64,000 nt of DNA from Tigriopus japonicus. Taxonomy: Eukaryota; Arthropoda; Copepoda; Harpacticoida; Harpacticidae. A program made the position numbers and the translations under genes. The notes beneath the pieces are model-generated. The model saw nothing but the letters and a program-made list of their open reading frames with translations, was not told where the DNA came from and ran no database searches. Position 1 is the stretch's first letter. Each line of letters starts with the position of its first letter. Shown here one piece after another: positions 46,701 to 58,444 of the stretch. The stretch lies in contig CM021323.1 of NCBI GenBank assembly GCA_010645155.1, positions 6,839,888-6,903,887 of the forward strand, written 5' to 3'.

Positions 46701-48255
46701 TTTTTTCAAATTTCCAAGTATTGTCCAACTTTGAGGGTCTTTGACATTGCAAATGATTTTTGAGAATGTTGAGCTATTTAGACTTCAATTTCTGGAAGCT
46801 GGAAAAAGAACATTTTCTTACGCAACATTGAAAAGCGATATGAAATCTTTGGGAATTTGCTTTTCGATATAACTAGCGTTTTTCGGGTTTTTGGGATCAA
46901 AAATGGACCATTCAAACCCAAATAACTTAGCTGCTCATGAATGTATTTTTATTCAATTTGAATTCAAGTGATAACTTATTGGTCTTTATGTTTGGATTGA
47001 TTAGTTTCTCATTTTTTATAATTTATGTTGTTTTGACATATGACTTTGCCCTCGACCTAAACTTTTTAATACAAAAAAAGTAAAGTTGTTACCCATAGAG
47101 TTTTGGGTCCAAAGAATGTCAAAATGTCTTTGGGTATTTCGATCCACACCTAAAACTTCATTCGAAACACCGTGAACCCAAGTTAACCCTCAATCTGAGA
47201 AAAAAGTTACAAACAGCGCCATCTTAAAGTTAAAATGAATCTGGGTGTTTCTGCGATTTTTTTACCTTAATTTATGATCTCTCAGCATTATCATTTTTTT
47301 ATTTCAGAGTGTATTAGCATCGTGTCTAAACTCGAAATACGAAGAAAAATCAATTCTAAGATCTAACCTTTAATTTTGGCAGCGAGTTTAAGTTCAGGAT
47401 ACCTTTAAAATCAAGAGACTGCCCTGTTTTACCCTCCACCTAGTGGCCAATTTTGAAGCTTCGGTTAAATTTCTTTATTACACAAACCTTGCCAACAATA
47501 CCAATCCACTGTTCTTTCCCGTCGTCATCAATAACCTTCTCAGCTCCTCCAGTCACTTCGATTTCGAAATTGACATTGCAACCGTAATGCTGAGCCAAGA
47601 TTCGAATCACGTCAACTTCTCCACCTCCCATGCTTCCATCCGGCAGAAAAGTGAAGAACGGGGGAAAACCGAAAACATCCACAGTGATATTTCGACCTTT
47701 GAACCAAGAATCGCATTTTTCGGATTGAGACTTGAATGTATCTCCCATGGAGACTCGTTGAAAGGCCCTTTGATGACCGTAACAGTAAGTTGTAATCGTG
47801 ATGTGTTCTGGCAATCATTTCTCACGATAAGAATAAATGTCCCATCAAGAGGCTTTATTTTACTTACCCTTCTGAACATCCAGAATCCCAACAACGTGGT
47901 TTGGGAATGCATAGCTCATATCAATATTGAGATTAGCAATCAAATAAACTCCTTTCATGTGACTGTGATCCAACTGTTCCAAAATGCCCTCTGTAAATTG
48001 TATGTCGCTCAATTTTTCGGCGATACTTAGCACATTGACACACTTTTTGATATCAAGTTTTGGCATAGTCTTCTCAGGTGATACTAAGATCACTTGGTGA
48101 TCAAGGTTCCATAGTTTTGGTCTGCCCAATACAACCAAAGAGCATTCTGGTACTAAAAGAACGTCTTTCAAGCGTTGAAGATCAAACGATCCATGCTCTG
48201 TAAGGACCAATTTTGAGGTTGAGATCAACAGAATCAATGTTATTGAAGTGTTCAT
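43765..48255 (-). CDS. Divergent ionotropic receptor (IR/iGluR family)
   Basis: Six exons: 47868-48255, 47488-47807, 44822-45242, 44317-44617, 44132-44254 and 43765-44071. All junctions are GT..AG and keep frame; 619 residues. Visible parts are a signal peptide (MNTSITLILLISTSKLVLT), a short N-terminal domain, ligand-binding lobe S1 (FPPFFTFLPDGS about residue 177, WIGIVGK), M1 (about 290-312), a pore-loop region, M3 with SSYECNLRAYL (about 405, compare SYTANLAAFL), lobe S2 (NPFEE-like HPFEEFM, then AFLMSPEMAL) and M4 (about 583-606). The arginine that binds the ligand carboxylate in classical glutamate receptors falls at a Tyr (about 255), as in many chemosensory IRs. IRs act in chemosensory dendrite membranes, usually with IR25a-type co-receptors; that role is inferred from family. 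The ligand is unknown. Intron 3 (2245 bases) carries repeats. Confidence 0.9.
45290..45876. repeat. Inverted-repeat element in receptor intron 3
   Basis: AGCGAACTGTTAGCGC at 45301-45316 is perfectly complementary to 45849-45864, and the match extends outward to TTTTTAG at the left and CTAAAAA at the right. Further GCGCTAAAAGTT/TTTTAGAGCG words repeat inside both ends. No coding capacity. Confidence 0.75.
46155..46583 (+). CDS. Unrecognised open frame inside receptor intron 3 (opposite strand)
   Basis: 142 codons, Lys/Ser/Phe-rich, beginning MCKAAKSTKVTNGKVPNEQE, with a hydrophobic stretch around GIFSLGLSICSVLLSN. No splice context, promoter or known domain is seen. The surrounding intron is repeat-rich, so a fragment of a mobile-element protein is as likely as a gene. 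Confidence 0.2.
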   Translation: MCKAAKSTKVTNGKVPNEQEMVSGIFKKTIQKEFKTALFSAFSVEQYFNSKFSDTGQRLKNHESSFDFCTEGIFSLGLSICSVLLSNSLTKRYINVISSWSKNSNKKTLENQFHKHLEYTLLCVQPRLQSVACRVATRPLTM

Positions 48256-49656
48256 TGTCGAACGAATGGTGTTAGAAAAGATCCAACGTCAACTTTTATG
48301 ACAATTTGGTTGATATTATCGGGATGTGAGGGCTTTTTATTCTTGCTGTGACATTTTCAAAAACATTTTCAATAACTCCGTTATTGTGTCTATTGTGCAA
48401 TGAGACACACAGCAGCCTTCATGAAATCAAAAGAAATGAAGCAAGAAAGGCTTTGGTCTGTCCAATTCTTAGCTTTTTTCCCCGGAATTGAATGTCATCT
48501 TAAAATTGGAGTTGCTGATGGTGTTTGTAACTTTAATTTTTTAAGGGTTTAGGGACATATCCTCTATTTGTTTACTTACATTTAAACTGATTTTATAACC
48601 GCACAGAACAAAAAGAGACAAAATTGGAATTACTACTTTATTCATAAGCCAATCATTGAAACTAAGAAATAACTTCCACACTTCACTTCCACATGGTTTT
48701 GTAAACAAATAAAAAACAATTTGTTACGAAAAAAATCAAAACTTTTTTCATAAAGACGAAGAGCACTTCTTTTTGTACGCTTCGCCTCTTATCCCTGAAA
48801 ATTAATTGAACTAGAAGTGTCAACATGTAAGATATTTGAAAGGGTACTTTTGAACAAAAACACCGAACCGAAGCGGTTGTTTCTTTTTTATTGCTTAGTT
48901 AACAAAATGTTAAACTTTCTAAGGCTCATAATAACAAATCACTTGAAAGCGGCCTATGATCTCAAAAGAGAGTCCAAGAGGAGGCAAAACGAAAGGATCT
49001 TGTAAATTTGATTAACTTGAAACGTGACGCATTCTTTGTAAGATTCAAACGCCAAGAAGTCCATGAACAAGGAAATACATTTTGCTTCACCGAACAAAGT
49101 TGAAAGCTGTCATCCCTTAAATATACATTTGTAGACAATTACTGGTCAATCTTAACTTTCAAGTTTACTTACTCTACCGTATATGTTTTCTCTCATATAT
49201 TTAGCCCGATGTTTTAAGCGTTAATTCAACAACTTGAACGATGTAGTTTATCCAAGCTATGTTACATAGCATATGAAGTAGTCTTCCTTGAACGAATCTC
49301 TAGACCTGAGAATCATTCATATGTCATTTCAAGGCCAGACGAGGTTTTAATCTTTAACAACCAAGTCAATCAGACCCAAATTAATTGCTAACTAGGCCTG
49401 AACAAGTGCTAATTTCTAAATTTATTGAAGTTGCCATCGACAAAATTTTAAACTGAATTCTCGTCGTCAAATGTCGACGTCCCTTCAAAATTCCTGTGGT
49501 TCTGAGTACTACAAGTATAAAGAAAAATGTGAAAGGTGCTTTACCAAAATTTCGTTTCTTCTAATTAATGTCCAAAATCTGGCGTGAACCCGTCTTAATC
49601 TGACTTATAAGAAGTCGTAGTTAGTTCAAAAACACCGTTCCATTTCCATTGGGGAA
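48256..49656. other. Intergenic region between divergent genes
   Basis: This 1.4-kb stretch separates the start of the receptor (minus) from the start of the modular CUB gene (plus), so it should hold both promoters. No convincing TATA box was seen for either. It is AT-rich without recognised repeats. Confidence 0.5.
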
Positions 49657-52600
49657 ATGCCAGGTCATTATTTTGCCAATGGAAACTTCCTGAAGATCTT
49701 CGTTTCGTTTCTTTTCATCACAGTTCAAGCTCAAAGTGGTAAGTTCTGCTCAAAACCAATGCATGATTTTGTAATCAATTCATGTGCAGTGTGACAACAA
49801 AGTCGTGACTCCATTAACGAGTACCCTCTCTTTGAGAACCTTTTCTACCTCTGTGAGGTTATCTATCCAAAACAAAGTTGATCAGTGATAAAAAAAGGTG
49901 TTTCGGTGTTAATGTTGAACTCACCTTTGCTTTTATTGTCAATGCACTTGTTTTGCAATTTTGCTCAACCCTTACTTGAGCAAAAGTTTGCCACATTATT
50001 TATGACCCTACTCATGAAAAGCTTTACACAAGGTCGTGACACTTCTCATTGACCCAGTATCAGTATCAAGTCGGTGATTGAGGATAACTTGGTGACGGAA
50101 ATCCCAACTTTATTGTCACACTTTACTCACACTCTTACTTTGATTCAGGTCCATGTCCGGAATGTCCATGTCCTTGGTACGAAACTGGTGGGAACAACAA
50201 TACGCAAACGTTCCACAAGAACACTGTTAAAGGTTGCCACGAAATTTGTGACACGACCAACGGATGCATGGTAAGTTGGTAACTCAGAGAAGGATAAAAA
50301 CTTGTTCAAACATGTTAATGGAATTCCTTTACATTTAGTCCTGTTGCTTGGATTGTTGTGAATCAAATGTCACATCTTGTTACGGCTGGTCTTGGTCAAA
50401 GGAACTCGGTTGCATGGCTGAAAGTGGACCACCACCAAGTGAAAGAACGGGAATTGTCCACGGGTATCACGCCATTTGTTACGATATGATGAATCCCGGT
50501 CAACCTGACTCAAGTAAGCTATAAAAATAAGGCTACTATGATGCAAAGTGAATTGAAACATTCTAAGCCAACGTGTTTTTAAGGAAAATCCTAATGATTC
50601 AACAAAACAAGATGGCAATTGTAACGTAAGGGAAACATATCAAACACAATTTTACTCTGGGTACGAATCTGGACCTCACGTGTTGATGAACTAGCGAAAG
50701 GGGTTGGTATTGTCTAGGGCCCAGGAAAATATTTTTTGGCTGCGGAGCGGAAACTCCAGACGTTTCAAGAAGTAATGTCAGCTGACGGTCACGCTCGTCA
50801 GTCGTCAATTGACACTTCGCTGTGAAACGTCTGGGATTTTCTGCTCCACAGGAATTTTTCCGTGCCTTAGCAATGTCACATTTTTGTAATGCTACGGTGT
50901 TAACGTTCACTTTGTAAAAAGCATAAACAGTGATGTGTCAAACTATTCAATCACTAACTTGACTTTTTGCATGCAACAATTCATTTAGATGGCGAGTGTC
51001 CACCCTGTCCTTGTCTGGAATCTCCTCAATCAGAGACGTTTAATGAGCTAGCTAAAATAACTACAACCAACATTCCTTTAGGTGAGTCATGATGTCGTCT
51101 GTTACTTTATTCATAGGGGGGGCATAATTCTGAGATATCTATGTGATTTTTAGCTTGCCCAACCTGTGACTGCGATTGGACTCCACCTGACGATCACCCT
51201 TTGAGGAAGCTACACCCTTTGGCTCTTCCGGGATGTGCTCCACTGTGTGAAAATGACTTGGAGTGCATGGTAATAGACAGCAGACAAATATTTGATAAAT
51301 AGTAATGAGTTGTATGGCCGAGAAAATACTTTTTTTCTGGAGCGAAAGTTCTGGACGTTTCAATGAAATCACGCTCGTCGAACATTAACTGCCACTACAC
51401 TGTGAAACGTCTGGGATTTCTGATCCACATGACGAAAATCTGAGCCCTAGTGGTAAGCAGTAAGGCAGGAATTTTGCCATTCTTTACTTTTAGTTTATAT
51501 CTCTTGTTTTTTGGAAAGGCAGCTCGTGGTTAGGTTTTTGATCCAAGTATTCAAACACGTACCAAAATGACAATAGCAAACTAAAAATCGAGCTTGATTT
51601 CCATTACTAGTAACTTTTTTGTTTTGATTTTTCTGGGATTTTCAAGGCGTTTGAAGTATTAGCCCTTTTGAGGATTACTTTGTGGTTTTTGACTGCCTTC
51701 ATTCGGTTAGTCTAAAAATTTAGTCACTCATTTTTTCTTCTGAAGATTTTGTCTTTCATGAAAAATGAAAAGAGGATGAAAGTTTTAACATAGACAGACA
51801 CTATTTATTTAGAGAACATTGCATCTAAGTTTATCCAAGAAAAAAACCATCTCACTTTTTACTTTGTTTGGAATTAACCGCCCACAAGTTGTATCCAAGT
51901 ATAACAACTTAAACACTATTTCTTTTTTTAAACGTACGATAATAACACTTTTAAGCAAATCTACAATTGGTTGCCAGGTGGCACTACGGTGTTTCAAGAT
52001 TAAGAAGTCTAATCAGAGTTCCCAGAGCTCGGAATTAAATCTTTAAGAAACTAAGGGAGATAGACTCCAACTAACCCTTTGAGTGAGGCGTATGATTGGT
52101 TAAATACTTTAAAACCAATGCCACTTAGAAGCAAACCTTGAATTCCGACCTTTGAAAACTCGAAAAGGACTTTTTAATACCGAAACAGCTCATTGCCACC
52201 CGGCAAAGTTTGTCCCTAATTTTCGTTCTGTCTTATGTCCACTCTGCATGACTTGTTGATTTATGTACTCGTTAGAATTGCTTCTAGACTCAAATACAAT
52301 AGACACGAAACAACAAGTTGTCCATTATTGAAACAAACCGCAAGCTTGGCAACCAGCAGGAACATATCGGTAATGTGACAAATCTTTGTCCATTTTTTGT
52401 TCCCATAAACGAGATATTTTCTAAGAATGTGATTTTTTTTTTCAACTTTATAATGAAATTCATATAGTCAGTTACGTTGTACAGAAGATCAATTAAAGAT
52501 CTGTGATGCTTTTTATGGTCATGTCATTCCTTTAATTGTAAAAAATGTTTGGAGTTTTGCCTACCGCTCTTGTTCTTCAATTATCAACAGTCAATCTAAA

Positions 52601-55600
52601 AGCTGCATTCCAATAGTTTTACATTTCATCCAATACTTTAGAACAGATTGTGGTCCTACCACCAACTCCCGTATGTTATTGCATAACACTAGAATGATGT
52701 TAACACCCAACGGAAATGGTGATTTATCAATATCCAAGGCGACAAAAATAAATTCGCTCTTTTCCAGACCTGTTGCGATTCGTGTTGTTACAAAAACATG
52801 GACTCTTGTCTCGGATTTGCTTGGTCTCGTCAATTAAAATGTATGAAAGCGTCGAAATCGCGACAAAGCAGGGCTTTGGGGGTATTTGAAATCTTGGGGG
52901 TCCATGCTATGTGCAATGAGATCAGTCAGCCAAGCTTAGCTAATGGTGAGAACTCAGATAAAATGTGCGACAACTCGCATTAACTTTCAAGATCAACAAA
53001 GAAACTGCAACGTTTTGTCTTGTCATTTCTGATAGTTGCCACCTGTCCTCCATGCTTTTGCCCTTTCTCAACCACCACCAAAACCACCACAACTACCACC
53101 GCAACCGCTACTATCAAGCCAAAAGGTACCAATTTTGATTGATCAAATCTACGTATTGAACAACAAAGATTGACAACCACTGAAATTCCAGATTGTCCGA
53201 TTTGTCCGTGTCAAAACCGATCTTCTTCCATTGCTCCAAATGAACCCTCACTTCCCTTGGGATGCGATTTGGCGTGTCAAAACTCGCAATCTTGTATTGT
53301 GAGTTACAATGTCTAAGGGTTTTGAAGTTTGATTCAAGATTTTGGATGTTTTTACAGGATTGTTGTGATGATTGTTGTTACAATGATTATAAAAGTTGTT
53401 CAGGATTTCATTGGTCCAAGGGTCTTGGTTGCCAATCGGACAATCGAGCGAGGGCAGCGTTCCAAATTGAAGGAATCCACGTGGTTTGTAACGCTTTGGT
53501 TCATCACCAAGTAGATCAGAGTAAGAGGGCCATTGTTCACTAATGGATGGGTATATTTGATGTGCAAATTCTTTTCACAGATGGAAATTGTCCGACCTGT
53601 GACTGTATAACAAATGAACCAAGTACACCTACTGTTCAAACATCTCCACGTCCTATTAAGGAGGAATCAAATGTAACTTCCAATTCCAACCAAGATCAAA
53701 GCTCGTTGAGTACGCTTTCAAGTCGTCCAGTCAATGACTCGCAAGAAATTCTTGCCACCACTTCAGTCCCACCAAACCTCGAAGCAACGTCACGTGAGTT
53801 TACACATAATGTACATCTTGATTAATGGGAGGGTAAGACTTAAAATATGGACAAAATAAAACCTTAACTTTTTTGCAAATTATTTGAAATAATTGGTAAG
53901 ACTAATATTTAAGGATATTTTTGACAACACCTGCAACAAAAAAAATCTATATATAAATATGATATAAGTAGAATAAGATTTACTGTTAGTTATTATCGGC
54001 AATAAAATATTGCATTTTTAGCATTGAAACGATGCTTTATTACCATCTGATATAACATCATAATATGTTTCAAAAGAACACCTTGTATATCCAAGGTTTT
54101 AATCATTTGATTCCACTATAACTTTTGGTATGTTTGGTAATTGAAAGCCAAACTTGCAATTGTTTATTAAAATTAACATGAAACTAAAAGCCAACCAAAA
54201 GACAGAAGGTTGAAAATAGCGTCGAAATAAAGATATATAAAAAATGTGAGAATTAATCGTACTCCTCTGCCAAATCACTTTTAAGCGAGAAATGTGGTTT
54301 ATCTGTAAGCCAGATGATTTCCAAATGATCCATCTGATTGTTCTGATCAAAACCCCATTTAACATTTTAGTGTGCCCTCCGTGTCCTTGTTCTACGACCA
54401 ACAATCAACCAGATCCTAAAAAGGTTGTTGAGTTTTATTCAAGTGGTTGTTTACAAACATGCAGCAATGTTACCGAATGCGTCGTAAGTAAATTCATTTG
54501 ATGTCACTTTGGAAATTTCTTTTAGCGTACTTTTTCCCTGTCCAATTAGGATTGTTGTATGGATTGTTGTGGGAGGTCAAGCACTTGTTTAGGATTTGCT
54601 TGGGCCGAGGAATTGGGTTGTCTCGTGGGAAAGAAATCCAAGGGAGCATTCCAAATCAACGGAGTACACGCTATTTGTCAAGCGTTTTCACCAGATGAGG
54701 AAGAACTAAGTATTGGTGGACCATTAGAAACGTTTACCAAATAAATCAAATATTTTCTTTTCAAGGTGACATATGCCCTGTTTGTTCTTGCAACAATACT
54801 ACGGAGCCACCAAAGCTTTCAACCTCGAATGTATCAAAGACCGATCAACCTTTGACAATTGCTCAAAATGTCTCAAAACTTCCCTCGCCAATTGAACTAA
54901 GTACCTCTCAGACTATCTTCAATTCTAAGTCGTCAACCCCTACAAAATCATCTTCTCTGGCTGAAACCTCGAAAGACAATATGGAATCAACTGTTTCGAA
55001 TCCTAGTATAACCAATCAAAGCTCTAGCACTTCATCAGAAGCCACTACTTCATCTTCAAATATTCCTGATGCAGGAACAAGTATCCAACCTTCATTTGAA
55101 CCCTCAAAATCGTCGATACCACCAACTTTGAAGACTTCCAACAATTCTGAACAATCCTCTGTTCCTGTCGAAGGTTCTACCACTCCAATAAAATCGGAAC
55201 AACCATCCAGTTCCAATAAACCCCTCATGAATTCAACTCCTGTCCAAAATCAAACTGAGACATCAAACCTTGTCCCTTCATCGTCTACCCTGATAACTAC
55301 TACACCCATGGGACAAGGTGGGCTTAATCTCTTGGGTGCTAACCAATCACAAAACTGACTTTCTGCCGTTATTTTATTTTTAGTATGTCCACCATGCCCG
55401 TGTTTAAACAACTCAAACATCGGCGCTGGTTCTACAACCAGTTTCCGTTTATCAACTTGTCTCAGTATTTGCTCCAATGATCTTGAATGCCAGGTAAGAT
55501 CCCTCGAAACCGATTTTCCGTAAGCTTTTTCTCCCTCATTTTATTGATTCAGAAATGCTGTGATGGTTGTTGTCATAACCCGGACAAACATTGCATTGGC

Positions 55601-57498
55601 TTTGCTTATTCCTCGGTCCTTGGTTGCCTCAAACCCAAATCGATGAAAGGAGTTGCTCAAGTATTTGGGATCCATGCTTTATGTGAAGATGTTCCGGACG
55701 ACCCAAGGTTTTCTGTCCAGGGTGAGTCGAGTAAACAAACTAATGCTTTGCCAATGACCAAAACTTAAACATTATTTTTTAAGTGACTCCCACTTGTCCG
55801 TCTTGTCCTTGCTTGACATCAACACCAATCCAATCCTCTTCAACGGAAGCAAATGTGAAGGAGACTACAACGACTGAAGTTCCAACGAGTGAGTCAACTA
55901 CGACAACGACAGAAAGGATATCTTCATCCATCACTTTGACAACCGCACAAGTGACACAGACAAGCACAACAATTTTAACAACCAAAGGAAAAGGTAATTT
56001 TACCCATGATGCCAAATTGTTGCCCGTCCAATATAATTTGAGATATTTTTCAATAGTTTGTGAGCCTTGCCCATGTCAAAGTGCTGACGTAGCTTCTTCG
56101 CCTCAATCTACTAGTTTATCGGGTTGTGGCCAAGTTTGTGGCGACGGCGAAAGTGAATGTTTGGTATGATGAAAAATCTTGTAACCGTTGTTTTTTAAGG
56201 CATGATTGGACAAATTTTTGAATACTATTTCTGATCAACCCACTATTCAAGGGTTGTACAGATCTGCCAACGGTAACTCGTTGGTGGATCAAATATCATA
56301 AAAATATTAATTTCATTTATGATTAACTGCCTTTTAATGATTGACTATTCCTCGTAACGGTAAAAAAAATCAGCAAACAACAACAAAAGAAAATGTTTGG
56401 TTTTTTTAGTTTTATGAGGTGCGAAAATATAAATACGATATCTTCAATTTAGGAATGTTGTGAATCATGTTGCTATGAAGAGAGCTCTTCTTGTAAAGGA
56501 TTTGCTTTTTCTGAGCATCTAGGATGTTTGAAGAGTAAGAAAACCAAGTCTATTCTTGAAATTCCTGGGAAACATGCCATTTGTTCGAGTATTCCGCCAA
56601 GTATCAACATCTCTTTACAAGGTAAAAAAGGAGGCCCTTAAAGAAAAGTACAAAAAAAACAAGTTTAATGTTTATCTTTAAGTGGCAAATGAATGCCCTC
56701 CGTGTAACTGTTCTTCAACTACTGAAGGAACGAACCAGAACTTTTGGTCTACTAAAACTCCTACGGTTGGTCCATCAGACATTTCCACTCAAGATATTGA
56801 ACATCCCACAACCTTAGAGGTCACCAGTTCCACGTTAAAAGAAGTTACGGGACAACCTTCATCGTCTACAGAAAACATTTCTAATGGAACATCGCCCTCT
56901 CCAATCCCAACGAATTCAAGCGTCAATGGTCCAAGTTCCACAGAAGGGTCCTCATCGCCCCCTAGTTGTAAAAGTTGTAACAATGGGCTGTCGAGACCTT
57001 ATCCTATTGACGTGTTTTCTGAAGAATCACTAATGGTCAACTCTCGAGGGGATTTCATTCTTGAAACAGGAACCTTCCAGTTAACGACACCAAATTATCC
57101 ATTTTGTGCATACGCAAACAATTTAAATTGGACTTGGAAGTTCCAGGTACGACGCCAAATCTAACTTGTATATTTTTGCTCTACACTCCAAACCTGATAT
57201 CTATTTTTAGTTGAAAGCAAATGAGACAATCCAGGTTAAGGTTTTGGAATTGAAGCTAGAGGAATCTGAATCCTGTGCAAATGATGCGCTACGATTGATC
57301 GGTTTCCGATCCACCAATATCGATCCACGCCTTCAGTGTTCCAAAGGGACTTTGGAAACCATTCACAATGGATTTAGTATGTGTGGACATGTAGTGTCCA
57401 GAACATTCGAGTCTGACGAGGATAAAGTGTCAATTCAGTTCGAATCAAATGACTCCGGAACAAATGCCGGGTTTATTTTGTTGCTAACAGTAGTTTAA
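49657..57498 (+). CDS. Secreted modular Cys-rich, Ser/Thr-linker protein with C-terminal CUB-like domain
   Basis: Twenty exons: 49657-49738, 50149-50270, 50339-50513, 50989-51081, 51154-51269, 52768-52945, 53036-53125, 53192-53298, 53358-53520, 53581-53793, 54371-54483, 54550-54709, 54766-55317, 55384-55493, 55553-55721, 55784-55993, 56057-56163, 56453-56621, 56683-57146, 57211-57498. All junctions are GT..AG and keep one frame; 1226 residues. A signal peptide is followed by six repeats of three exons. Module A has CPxCPC, a GC..C pair and a final EC. Module B has CCxxCC, then C.GFAWS..LGC and GVHAIC. The linker starts CPPCPC and is often Ser/Thr-rich (the longest, exon 13, is mucin-like). 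The end (about residue 1071 onward) is CUB-like, with TTPNYP and NNLNWTWKF. Modules A and B are not recognised. An extracellular, glycosylated matrix or mucus role is inferred. Confidence 0.88.
56197..56305 (+). mobile_element. LINE 3' remnant in intron 17 of the modular gene
   Basis: GATTGGACAAATTTTTGAAT, TTCTGATCAACCCACTATTC and GGGTTGTACAGATCTGCCAA match the end of the post-RT fragment at 24650-24730. Confidence 0.75.
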
Positions 57499-57696
57499 AG
57501 GTAAATAGTAATATTTTTTGGCGTACAATCCCGATTCTTCCAATGCAACGAGAATATTCCTTGGATGAAAGACCCTTCCAATTTATCCGGGGAAAGGTTT
57601 TGTGATTCGATGAATATTATTGAACTCTCTGTTAGTAATGATGTAGTCATTGTGTCAATATTCAACCATATTTTGTAAAATGTGATGTCATGTATG

Positions 57697-57702
57697 AATA
57701 AA
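57697..57702 (+). terminator. Polyadenylation signal of the modular CUB gene
   Basis: AATAAA about 200 bases past the stop codon at 57498. Confidence 0.6.
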
Positions 57703-58440
57703 CAATTAGTTAATCGTTTTCTTCCGAAGAATTGTCTTGGGCTTTGGCTGGCTTGGTCTTTTTTCAAACGTTTTCCTACGTCGTAACAAACTTATTACTA
57801 AAAGTCGGAAAAAGTTGTAGTTTTTCTGGTTTACAGTTGCATTCAATTCAATAAAAGTTGCCCGATGATGTTACCTTTTGAGATAAGAAATATCAAATTT
57901 TGTCAAAGGTATGTCTCAATTATGGCCAAAAATTTGTTATCTTAAATTTGCCTTTTCTCTCACCCTTGACTCCCTTAAAAACAGTTTCGATTTGCACAAT
58001 AATTCTAGAATTATGAATAACTACTAATTCTTAGAAAATATTTTGTAAAAGTGTGTGTGAAATATATTTTTCGAACAATTTCCTACAAGTTTTTAGTGAT
58101 CCAGACAAAAAATTGCCAAAAGTTGTTATTTGTTGCGATAAAAAAACTGAGAGATTGCTACATTTGACCAATTTGGCCAAATTGGTAGATATTTTTTTGG
58201 TGCAAGTTACATTTTGCAACTTCGTTGCTGAGGTATCATCGTTGGTGCAAACATCTAAGATTAGTAATTGTCCTTTAGCAATTTGCAGAAATTCATTATA
58301 AAAGATATTTCAGAATGGAATGCCAAAATCGATTTTTCACCACACGATGACACTTCTGCTAGAAAGTCTACCACAAATCTTAATTCAAAGAAATACACAA
58401 GTTGACTCCAAAATATAGTAATATTTCATTCAGCACAAAC
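57703..58440. other. Intergenic region between convergent genes
   Basis: AT-rich. It contains a relative (58090-58230) of the dispersed repeat at 12690-12850 and nothing else recognised. Confidence 0.5.
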
Positions 58441-58444
58441 CCTC

